Source of the DNA: an uncultured Pirellulaceae bacterium
GTDB taxonomy: Bacteria > Planctomycetota > Planctomycetia > Pirellulales > Pirellulaceae
DNA length: 64,000 nt
Reading direction: 5' to 3'
NCBI GenBank assembly: GCA_937941455.1
Contig: CALDHM010000007.1
Span: 62,001 to 126,000, forward strand
Part shown: positions 10,401 to 18,024 of the stretch, in pieces
Numbering within the stretch: position 1 is the first letter of the stretch
Layout: every line of letters starts with the position of its first letter
The notes under the pieces: model-generated
Seen by the model: the letters and a program-made list of their open reading frames with translations, nothing else
Database searches by the model: none
Told to the model about the DNA's origin: nothing
Position numbers and translations under genes: made by a program

Positions 10401-10794
10401 TCGCTTGCCGGTGGTCGGACCACTGTTCCGCTTCGAGTCAGAGGCAGCCGAGCGGCGCGAGCTGATGCTGATTCTCACACCCTACCTCGTGGATAGCGAA
10501 GAAGATCTCGAATTCGTCAATTACGACGAAATGGATCGGATGCACTGGTGCCTGTCGGATGTGGCTGAAATCTACGGAGCGACGAATCTGGACCCCAATC
10601 CGGTCTATACCGCACCTCGGGTTTATTATCCGGATGCCGATCCGCTGGGGCAAAATCCGGTTGTGCCTAACGAAGTCGTTCCGAACGGCAACTCCTACGC
10701 GGCACCAACTGGCACTAGCGACAATTCTAACTCGGTTCGCGATGGTATTCTGCCAGCCCCCGAGTTGGCGCCAAATCCCACTGGGCCGCGGTAG
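7408..10794 (+). CDS. Type II/III secretion secretin (GspD-like)
   Basis: Repeated N-domain motifs (FKLRYISAADAKVRV, VVRLSNAPAADVAQRVNEWL, NSLIVSALPEYL) and secretin core (PPMLKIKVLLAEVNLSMLEEFGAEF; VDIGVIISVTPRVSQDGMIILRVDAQKSKL; LQSTVMARSGQTIVLSGIITEEK; FLSRLPVVGPLFRFES; RRELMLILTPYLV). Confidence 0.88.
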   Translation: MEPRHPLFTRSSWRMRGCLSTVMAWGCLSVSALGQNVEFKELPRPQAPPLAPATNPASAARQSLSPALPLQDRSVTAAGSMSTAPTTAAVTSYRLQRKSCADFERELVKSWLKDPQATWDAANETVRVKIPTPKGEAMMNIHRGTGEITVNADPAVATACLEIVRLLDSDDRLGSAVTVIPATDTASPEVIATVAQTEGARLAPRPLRASTVSVANPATPRQDLLPALQNQDELPSQIQTKTTDQEGKPLTGPVRVTINRELNAVVISGPPEEVEKVKLAIQEILQQQKQLGRKYRRIQIEGAKAENLADTIQDIYDSNFANNYGAATIRGVNDPKGLFVVGRDEALNVIESLVKEFDRPSVPTDPIGPEFKAFKLRYISAADAKVRVDLFFNQFPNANVVEARPAVPVQTIADFRSNTLIVKGTRANYEQVELLLKELDVDESLAVNMVRVFPLKNSLAEQIALPLQDALNGQQFGSGQGFAGSQQQGFGLQQQNQNFGLQQNPNTSTLRAPAIKLMTVDREGNKVNGGIMFEARVTANASNNSLIVSAPESAMPLIAMLIEQIDAIPNVETQIKVFQIVNGDAQVLLQSLQGIFGGQAAGGQQFGGQFGGQFGGQVGGAQTLQLPAQSASATDGITLGNMRFAVDQRTNSIIVTGPAGDLQVVEDLLTRLDEQALNQRHTVVLRLSNAPAADVAQRVNEWLNSRQQSIQTADPTFASRKFVILVPEDVSNSLIVSALPEYLYETVRVIERLDRRPPMLKIKVLLAEVNLSMLEEFGAEFGVQDSLLFDRGIGVIGFPFNQAGIGNNSTPASLATRDALAGQGLSNLGVGRINSDLGYGGLVLSAGSDSLNILIRALENKNCARILDKPHIMTLENQTGSFQSGQTVARIRGVTNNQFGVTNNIEDVDIGVIISVTPRVSQDGMIILRVDAQKSKLGPDAQGVPVFVDAAGNIIRSPNIDKIQLQSTVMARSGQTIVLSGIITEEKIKTQRGAPFLSRLPVVGPLFRFESEAAERRELMLILTPYLVDSEEDLEFVNYDEMDRMHWCLSDVAEIYGATNLDPNPVYTAPRVYYPDADPLGQNPVVPNEVVPNGNSYAAPTGTSDNSNSVRDGILPAPELAPNPTGPR

Positions 10795-10855
10795 GTCCGG
10801 TGCCATCGAACGGACGTTCCATAAATTTCTAGCCCTTTGAAATCGAGTTGAAACG

Positions 10856-11776
10856 ATGATGCGAAAAATGACTACCCTTTACAGCTTGGTCTTGGCCGTG
10901 GTTCTCGCGGCATGCGGCGGCTGTCAAACGGTCCATTGGTCCAAAGGGGACTCGGAGTCTCCGTCGTACTTCAAACGAGCCGCTAAGAAACCCAAGAGCG
11001 AATTCGGCAAACCGGAAAAGATCACCTGCATCTGGAAGGATGCCGTCTACGAAACCAACGGCGTGCCGCGAACGCGGGGATTCGGTGGCCGAGTCTATTT
11101 CTTCGATGCCGAAGATCGTCCCATCAAGGTCGATGGCGATCTCGTGGTTTACGGCTACGACGATACGGTGACCAAGGGGGGGCATACCAGCCCCGATCGC
11201 AAGTACGTCTTCAAACGGGAAGATCTCCAATCTCACTTCAGCCAAACCGACATCGGTCCTTCGTACAGTATTTGGATCCCTTGGGACGATGTTGGCGGTG
11301 AGCGGATGGAGGTCTCGCTGGTCACCGCCTTCAGCAACGGCGATGCGAAAGTCGTCTGCAAGGGGACGATGGATCGCGTGGTCCTCCCGGGACGCAAGAA
11401 TGAAACGAATCCCGAGAAAAGCGTGAACAATTTGGGCTTGCTCGCCAAGGATTTGCGCGAACAATTGCCGCCGGACATCGATCAACAATTGAACGCGCAA
11501 GCCAAACGGATCTCTTCGACAGAAATTCCGATTCCGGAAAACGGAGTGATCTTCAAGCGGCAAGTCGCTGAGCCGACCGCTTCCCCCTTTGTCTTCAACG
11601 AAATGCAACGCGTCGCTGCCGAGACGGTTCCGATTCCCGCGACCAGCAGCGGAAGTTCATCGAATGTGAGCCTCGCGAACGGTCAATCCCAACCCGAGGA
11701 GCCGTCGACCGTAACCACAATTGGCCATCGCGAAGAACGCCGCAAAGCCTTCGGTCAACCGGGCAGTTTTCGCTAA
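10856..11776 (+). CDS. Predicted lipoprotein of unknown function, next to the secretin
   Basis: MMRKMTTLYSLVLAVVLAACGGCQTVHW signal/lipobox; 306-aa uninterrupted ORF. Confidence 0.6.
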   Translation: MMRKMTTLYSLVLAVVLAACGGCQTVHWSKGDSESPSYFKRAAKKPKSEFGKPEKITCIWKDAVYETNGVPRTRGFGGRVYFFDAEDRPIKVDGDLVVYGYDDTVTKGGHTSPDRKYVFKREDLQSHFSQTDIGPSYSIWIPWDDVGGERMEVSLVTAFSNGDAKVVCKGTMDRVVLPGRKNETNPEKSVNNLGLLAKDLREQLPPDIDQQLNAQAKRISSTEIPIPENGVIFKRQVAEPTASPFVFNEMQRVAAETVPIPATSSGSSSNVSLANGQSQPEEPSTVTTIGHREERRKAFGQPGSFR

Positions 11777-12198
11777 CGGCGATCGGCGTGGATCGGCCTG
11801 AACGTTCATGGCGTGTCGTTTTGAGAGCCTCTTCCGCAATCGCTAACGGCAGTGACCCGTCGCGTAAGTAAGGGCTCGTTACGGGATAGGCCTTAATCCA
11901 TAAGCTGGCCGACGCAGTGCGGTTTCCCTTCAGCAATTCGCGGGGGGCACGCCAAAACACCGCTCCACGGAATCCCCAGGGTTGCACCGTCGCTTCGCGA
12001 TTCTGCTCCCTATCCGGCAGCAGACGCTGGAACCAACACGACCTGATTCTGAAATGGACGGTCCGCCATTTTGTCCCAGGACGTAACATGCGGGCCCGCG
12101 GCAGACGCCCCGCAGCGGCGGCAGGTAGAGCCCGTTAGGCCGATTCGCGCCCGGCAAAAATCGTCGTATTATGAAGGTCAGTTTTTTTGGAGAAATCA

Positions 12199-12705
12199 AT
12201 GGCTAAAGAAGTGGAACACGATCCCAACGTATTCGACATCGGCCGCGTACGGCAACTGATCGAGCTGATGAATGAGCACGAGTTGAACGAAATCGATCTG
12301 CGGCAGGGGGAAAAGCGGATCAAGCTGCGGCGCGGTGCTGAGCAGCCAGCCGTCTACAGTGTCCCCGCAGTCAGCGCCGCACCGGCGGCCCCCCCTGCTG
12401 TAGCACCAACCGCTTCGGCCCCAGCTGCCCCCGCTGCAGCGGCCCCGGCAGCAGCCGAAGAGAAATTCGTATACATCAAAAGCCCGATCATCGGCACTTT
12501 TTATTCGCGGCCCAAGCCGACCGCAGCCTCGTTCGTCAAGGTCGGCGACACGGTCACCCCTGACACGATCGTTTGCATCGTCGAGGCGATGAAGACCTTC
12601 AACGAACTACCTGCGGGACTCTCTGGGAAAATCGTCGAAGTTCTCGTCAAGGACGAGGAACCGGTCGACGTCAACCGACCGCTCTTCAAGGTCCTCCCGT
12701 CGTAA
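12199..12705 (+). CDS. accB: Acetyl-CoA carboxylase biotin carboxyl carrier protein
   Basis: N-terminal 'VRQLIELMNEHELNEIDLRQGEKRIKLRR', Ala/Pro linker, biotinyl domain 'VGDTVTPDTIVCIVEAMKTFNEL'; followed by accC. Confidence 0.93.
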   Translation: MAKEVEHDPNVFDIGRVRQLIELMNEHELNEIDLRQGEKRIKLRRGAEQPAVYSVPAVSAAPAAPPAVAPTASAPAAPAAAAPAAAEEKFVYIKSPIIGTFYSRPKPTAASFVKVGDTVTPDTIVCIVEAMKTFNELPAGLSGKIVEVLVKDEEPVDVNRPLFKVLPS

Positions 12706-12766
12706 TTTTGCCACCATCAGTCTGGTACGTTTGCTATGAAATAAAAGACCTCCATCGGGCTGCGCT

Positions 12767-14119
12767 ATGTACAACCGAATTCTGATCGCAAATCGCGGAG
12801 AAATCGCCCTTCGCGTGATGCGGGCGTGCAAGGAAATGGGAATCGAGACGGTCGCCGTGTTTTCGGAGGCCGACCGCGGCGCCAGTTATGTCCAACTGGC
12901 CGACGAAGCCTACTGCCTTGGCGGGCCGCGCAGCGTGGACAGCTACCTTAAAATCCGCGAAATCATCGCCGCAGCCGAAGTCAGCGGTGCCGAGGCGATT
13001 CATCCAGGTTTCGGCTTTCTCTCAGAAAATGCCCATTTCAATGAGGTCTGCCGCGAAAGTGGCATCGACTTCATCGGCCCGACCCCCGACGCGATGCAAA
13101 AGCTGGGCGACAAAAACACAGCGCGGACGATGGCCGTCAACGCTAATGTGCCCGTCGTTCCCGGTAGTGACGGTCTGGTCGAGGATTATTCGACGGCCGT
13201 CAAGGCCGCCCAAGAAATCGGCTTTCCCGTCCTGATCAAAGCGACCGCAGGGGGGGGCGGCAAAGGGATGCGGATCGCGACCGACGAAAAATCGCTCGAA
13301 TCGGCGATCGAGCAAGCGATGATCGAGGCCAAAGCCGCCTTCGGCAATCCCGGTGTCTATCTCGAAAAATTCGTGGACCGGCCCCGCCATGTCGAAGTCC
13401 AAATCATCGGCGATCAACATGGTAACGTCTGCCACCTGTGGGAACGAGATTGCTCGACACAGCGTCGGCACCAAAAGCTGATCGAGGAAAGCCCCTCCTC
13501 TAGACTCCCCACCAACGTCCGCAAGGAACTCTGCGAATCAGCCGTGCGACTCGCCAAAAGTGCAGGCTACTACAATGCAGGAACGGTCGAATTCATCGTC
13601 GACCAAGACAACAATTTCTATTTCATCGAGGTCAACGCCCGCATCCAAGTCGAACATCCGGTTACCGAAATGGTCACCGGTATCGACTTGATCAAACAAC
13701 AAATCCGCGTGGCGGCCGGCGAAAAATTGCCCTTCAAACAAAAGGACATCGTTTGCTCCGGAGCCGCTATCGAATGTCGCATCAACGCGGAGGATCCCGA
13801 GAAAAATTTTCAACCCTGTCCCGGCACGATCGAAAGCATTTTCATCCCCGGCGGCTACGGCGTCCGCTTCGACTCCCACACCCACGCGGGGTACACGGTC
13901 CCTCCCTACTACGATTCGATGATCGGTAAATTGATCGTCCATCAGCCGACTCGCGACGAAGCCATCGCTTGTATGGTCCGTTGCCTTCGGGAACTACGCG
14001 TCAAAGGAATCAAGACGACGGCCGATTTCCATCAAACGATCCTCAAGCATCCAGATTTCATCGCCGGCAAAGTCGATACGAAATGGGTCGAGCGTGTTCT
14101 GCTGGCCAATTCGACGTGA
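12767..14119 (+). CDS. accC: Acetyl-CoA carboxylase biotin carboxylase subunit
   Basis: [37 protein letters not shown]...[11 protein letters not shown]...[12 protein letters not shown]...[23 protein letters not shown]. Confidence 0.96.
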   Translation: MYNRILIANRGEIALRVMRACKEMGIETVAVFSEADRGASYVQLADEAYCLGGPRSVDSYLKIREIIAAAEVSGAEAIHPGFGFLSENAHFNEVCRESGIDFIGPTPDAMQKLGDKNTARTMAVNANVPVVPGSDGLVEDYSTAVKAAQEIGFPVLIKATAGGGGKGMRIATDEKSLESAIEQAMIEAKAAFGNPGVYLEKFVDRPRHVEVQIIGDQHGNVCHLWERDCSTQRRHQKLIEESPSSRLPTNVRKELCESAVRLAKSAGYYNAGTVEFIVDQDNNFYFIEVNARIQVEHPVTEMVTGIDLIKQQIRVAAGEKLPFKQKDIVCSGAAIECRINAEDPEKNFQPCPGTIESIFIPGGYGVRFDSHTHAGYTVPPYYDSMIGKLIVHQPTRDEAIACMVRCLRELRVKGIKTTADFHQTILKHPDFIAGKVDTKWVERVLLANST

Positions 14120-14187
14120 TCTCCGGATCGTTTGCCCACCTGCGAGCAATTACCGTCGCCACGAGCTGTGCGCGGCTTTGAACGATT

Positions 14188-14306
14188 AGCCGCAACGCGC
14201 TAGCTTCGGGTTCGCTATCCCAGCGCGACCAGCCGCAACGCGCTAACGTCCGGTTCGCTATCCCAGCGCGATCAGCCGCAACACGCTAGCGTCCGGTTTT
14301 CGCGAG
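14188..14306. repeat. Tandem array of a palindromic element, period 43 bp, 2.8 copies
   Basis: agccgcaacgcgctagcttcgggttcgctatcccagcgcgacc / agccgcaacgcgctaacgtccggttcgctatcccagcgcgatc / agccgcaacacgctagcgtccggttttcgcgag. Confidence 0.85.
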
Positions 14307-14441
14307 AACGGCGTGTTCCCCTCTTGGCCGACGGCTTTTGCCACCACGCCTGGTCCCGATGGACTTTTTTTGGCAGCAGCAGACTCGAGCCGAGTCGCGG
14401 AACCTATTGCTACCCGAGCAACCAACGGCTGCCCCTCACGT

Positions 14442-15347
14442 TCAACCTTTTCGTGACCCATTCCGCTTGCTCGTCGCGCGATACCTCTCGAGGACTTTAG
14501 CGAGCGCCTTCTGCAATCGACTTTCGAAGCGGTAAGGATTCCAAACCATCACGATCGTTCGATGCGGTGGCTCCCCTGCGAACGAACGATATACGCGGCT
14601 CGGATGGTTGTCGGTCAGGCGGGCCATGGCCGGAACCAGCGAGATTCCATGATTGAGCGCGACCAGTTCGAGGACCGTGGTCAGCTGGCTGGTCTTTTCA
14701 ATCGTCACCGGCTGAATCGCTCGCTGACGGCAAATCGACAAGATGTTGTCGCTGAGGCAATGAGCCTCATCGAGCATGACGAACGGGTAGCCTTGAGTAT
14801 CCGTCAGGCGTATTGACTTCCGCTCGGCAAGCGGGTGTCCCGCGGGCAGCACCAATAACAACTCCTCGTCGAATAATTCGCGGATTTCGACATACTTGGC
14901 CGTCACCGGCAAAGCCATGATGGCGAGGTCCAACTCCCCTTGGCTCAAACGCTGCAACAAGTGCTGCGTCACATCCTCTTGGACGATCACGGTGGCCTGC
15001 GGATACAGCTTGCCGAACTCTCGCAACACTTGCGGAATGAAATACGGCGTAATGGTCGGGATCACCCCCAACCGTATGCGGCCGGTCTTGCCATCGTCAT
15101 TGATTTCCAATTGCGCGTCGTCGAGAACCGACAAGGCGAAGCGGACACGCGACTCGAACAACCGGCCCGCCTCCGTCAGCATCATCTGCCGCGATTGTCG
15201 CTCGAAAAGCGGCCGCCCAAGTTCCTCCTCGAGCTTTTGCAGCGATCGACTGAGGGCCGGTTGCGACAAGCCCAGTTCATCCGCTGCACGAGTAATGCTC
15301 TGATGCTCGGCAATTTTTAGAAAGTTTCGCAGTTGGCTCAGTTCCAA
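14442..15347 (-). CDS. LysR-family transcriptional regulator (CynR/CbbR-like)
   Basis: MELSQLRNFLKIAEHQSITRAADELGLSQPALSRSLQKLEEELGRPLFERQSRQMMLTEAGRLF is an LTTR HTH; substrate-binding domain follows. Confidence 0.9.
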   Translation of the reverse strand: MELSQLRNFLKIAEHQSITRAADELGLSQPALSRSLQKLEEELGRPLFERQSRQMMLTEAGRLFESRVRFALSVLDDAQLEINDDGKTGRIRLGVIPTITPYFIPQVLREFGKLYPQATVIVQEDVTQHLLQRLSQGELDLAIMALPVTAKYVEIRELFDEELLLVLPAGHPLAERKSIRLTDTQGYPFVMLDEAHCLSDNILSICRQRAIQPVTIEKTSQLTTVLELVALNHGISLVPAMARLTDNHPSRVYRSFAGEPPHRTIVMVWNPYRFESRLQKALAKVLERYRATSKRNGSRKG

Positions 15348-15372
15348 GCGTCCCTCGTTTCAACAAAACCTA

Positions 15373-15477
15373 GGCTTTGACCCAAAACCAATAGCCGGAA
15401 CGCGTGAGCGTCCGGTTTTCGTGAGACTCGCGGGCTGGCGCCTTGGGGCTGACGGGTTTGGCACAAAGCTTAAAGCC
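15373..15477. repeat. REP/BIME-like palindromic element bounded by GGCTTT...AAAGCC
   Basis: ggctttgacccaaaaccaatagccggaacgcgtgagcgtccggttttcgtgagactcgcgggctggcgcc...ggcacaaagcttaaagcc. Core matches copies at 14188, 25104 and (inverted) 61814. Confidence 0.7.
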
Positions 15478-15733
15478 CGATCTTCGCGGCCAGCACATCA
15501 TCAAGTCCAGCAGGACTCCACCGCTCTTCCGGAAAATTCAATGGAGATGACTCAAAGGCGGATCCACAAAAACGGCTCGAGCCCGTGCGGCCGTGAATCG
15601 GAGGTTTTCCGGTATTCGAACGCCCTGTCCGGTGATTCCTTCCAGGTTCTTGCGGATAGCCTAAAGCGCAAGTTTACCATGATGGAATCCGTTCGTTTTC
15701 CCCCGAGACTTTTCGGGAAGTGAGCTCAAACTC

Positions 15734-16204
15734 GTGGATCAACCATTCTTCATTTTGCTGATCGCGAATTTTGCCGCAACCTGGTACATGGTCGGTTTAA
15801 TTTGGCAGGTGCAAATCGTGCATTACCCGCTGCTCAGCGGCGTCGGGGCCGACCAATTCCCTGATTACCACCGGCAACACGCCAATCGGATCACGCCGGT
15901 GGTCGGCATACCGATGTTGGTTGAATTGACGACCGCGGCCCTTCTGTGGATTGCCTCGCCGCCACCGATACTTAGGCCGTGGCTGGGTTTAGGACTCGGG
16001 CTGTTGATCGCCGTTTGGGTTTCTACTGCCGCCTTGCAAATCCCCTGTCACTCGAGATTGAGCCACGGTTTTGATCGGCAGATCCATCGCTGGCTGGTCC
16101 TCTCGAATTGGATCCGCACGTTGGCTTGGACTTCGCGTGGCGTCGTGATGGCGTATGTGCTGTGGTCGTTGGCCAATCAGCCGACTGCATTGAATCATCT
16201 TTAA
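15734..16204 (+). CDS. Small integral membrane protein of unknown function, upstream of the photolyase genes
   Basis: 156 aa, several hydrophobic segments ([48 protein letters not shown]). Confidence 0.6.
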   Translation: MDQPFFILLIANFAATWYMVGLIWQVQIVHYPLLSGVGADQFPDYHRQHANRITPVVGIPMLVELTTAALLWIASPPPILRPWLGLGLGLLIAVWVSTAALQIPCHSRLSHGFDRQIHRWLVLSNWIRTLAWTSRGVVMAYVLWSLANQPTALNHL

Positions 16205-16229
16205 TCGGGTTTTCGAGAAGGAACCGTCG

Positions 16230-16412
16230 ATGAGCAAGTCGCCACGCCCTCAAAAAACATGTCCCGCTTGTCTTCGCCCATTCTCGTGGCGGAAAAAGTG
16301 GCAACGAGATTGGGAGCGGGTCGTGTACTGCAGCGACCGATGTCGCAGTCAGCAGCGATCGCCAACCGAGGCACGGGCCGACCACAACAAAATCAAACCC
16401 AGTCGAAATTAG
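16230..16412 (+). CDS. DUF2256 zinc-ribbon-like small protein
   Basis: [34 protein letters not shown]: CxxC...CxxxC with the RPFxWRKKW motif. Confidence 0.8.
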   Translation: MSKSPRPQKTCPACLRPFSWRKKWQRDWERVVYCSDRCRSQQRSPTEARADHNKIKPSRN

Positions 16413-16425
16413 AAATCGTGTCGTC

Positions 16426-18009
16426 ATGCCAGCACCGATCCAAGTCGTTTGGTTCAAGCGAGACTTGCGCGTCGCCGACCATGAACCGCTCTACCGCGCG
16501 GCGGAGGCTGGCCCGTGTTTGTGCCTCTATGTCGAAGAGCCCGAACTGCTCACGGCGGACGATTGCGACCCGGCGCACTTGCGCTTCGTCCGCCAATCGC
16601 TGATCGATTTGCAACAAAGCCTCCATCGTCTCGGCGGAGTCTTGACTGTGCGACGGGGACGGTTGCCCGAGGTGTTTGATGAATTGCATTCCGAAATTCC
16701 CTTCGCCACGATTTGGGCCCATGAGGAAACGTTCAATGCAACCAGCTACGCGCGGGATCGCCGCGTGCGTCGTTGGGCCAAGGAACGCGGAGTCCGCCTG
16801 ATCGAGTTGCCGCAGACGGGAGTCGTCCGCCGGCTTGCGACGCGCGACGGTTGGGCCGAGCGGTGGCAGGAACGGATGTCCTCCCGTCCCTTTCCTGTGC
16901 CGCCGCGGATTGACGGCGTCGCTCCGCCGCAACAAGTCGGCCTAACGCGGCCTGCAATCGAGATTCCTCCACTCGATGGTCGCAGCGAACTGCAAGAGGG
17001 AGGCGAGCAACGGGCGCAGCACTGCCTGGCAACTTTCCTGACCTGCCGCGGCAGCGGTTACCGCTGGGAGATGTCCAGTCCGGTCACCGCGGCAGCAAGT
17101 TGCAGTCGCCTCAGCCCCTACCTGGCCTACGGCAACCTGTCACTGCGAACAGTGTACCAAGCGGCTCGAGCACGGGCCGCCGAACTGCGGCAGGACCGCG
17201 GTGGTGATGCGCGGCAACGGCAACGGTGGTTGCGAAGTCTGACGTCGTTCGCGGCCCGCTTGCGTTGGCACTGCCACTTCATGCAGAAGCTCGAGGACGA
17301 GCCGCGGATCGAGTTCGAAAATGTGAACCGTGCCTACGATGGGCTCCGCGAGGACCAGTTTAACCGCAGTTACTTCGATGCTTGGCGTCATGGCATGACC
17401 GGTTATCCGCTGGTCGATGCCTGCATGCGGGCCTTGAAACAAACAGGTTGGATCAATTTCCGCATGCGAGCCATGCTGGTATCGTTCGCCTCCTACCACC
17501 TTTGGCTCCATTGGCGAGAACCTGCGTTGCACCTGGCGCGACTGTTCCTCGATTACGAGCCGGGAATCCACTATAGCCAGATTCAAATGCAGGCCGGGGT
17601 CACGGGCATCAATACGGTGCGAATTTACTCACCGATCAAACAAGTCTGCGATCATGATCCGCAGGGCGTTTTCATCCGCCGCTACGTCCCGGAACTTGCC
17701 GATGTACCCCCGCAACATCTCGCCGAGCCGCACAAAATGACCATGATGGAACAATCCCTCTTCGGGTGCCGCATCGGAAAGGATTACCCGGCGCCGCTGG
17801 TCGATCATGCGGAGAGCGTGCAAACGGCAAAGGACCGCATTTTCGCGATCCGCCGAAGTGCCATCGGGCGAACCCAAGCCGCCGCGGTGATGCAGCGTCA
17901 CGGCAGCCGTCGCCGCCCCGCTCGCCCCATGCGGACGAAGCCGACCAAGTTAACCAACCAGCGTCGTCGCGAGGCTGAACAACCCCCGCGCGACGACTCC
18001 AATCCATGA
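16426..18009 (+). CDS. Photolyase/cryptochrome-family FAD protein
   Basis: [22 protein letters not shown] (photolyase N-terminal domain); '[40 protein letters not shown]', '[52 protein letters not shown]' (FAD domain). Confidence 0.93.
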   Translation: MPAPIQVVWFKRDLRVADHEPLYRAAEAGPCLCLYVEEPELLTADDCDPAHLRFVRQSLIDLQQSLHRLGGVLTVRRGRLPEVFDELHSEIPFATIWAHEETFNATSYARDRRVRRWAKERGVRLIELPQTGVVRRLATRDGWAERWQERMSSRPFPVPPRIDGVAPPQQVGLTRPAIEIPPLDGRSELQEGGEQRAQHCLATFLTCRGSGYRWEMSSPVTAAASCSRLSPYLAYGNLSLRTVYQAARARAAELRQDRGGDARQRQRWLRSLTSFAARLRWHCHFMQKLEDEPRIEFENVNRAYDGLREDQFNRSYFDAWRHGMTGYPLVDACMRALKQTGWINFRMRAMLVSFASYHLWLHWREPALHLARLFLDYEPGIHYSQIQMQAGVTGINTVRIYSPIKQVCDHDPQGVFIRRYVPELADVPPQHLAEPHKMTMMEQSLFGCRIGKDYPAPLVDHAESVQTAKDRIFAIRRSAIGRTQAAAVMQRHGSRRRPARPMRTKPTKLTNQRRREAEQPPRDDSNP

Positions 18010-18024
18010 TACTGAGAGACCAAC

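Noticed and set aside
14188-14306. Considered as a CRISPR array
   Set aside because: The 43-bp units are contiguous near-identical tandem copies with no unique spacers, no cas genes nearby, and a core that recurs as dispersed copies.
15421-15723. 100-aa ORF upstream of the membrane protein
   Set aside because: Begins inside the REP-like element, with no domain or ribosome-binding support; probably non-coding.
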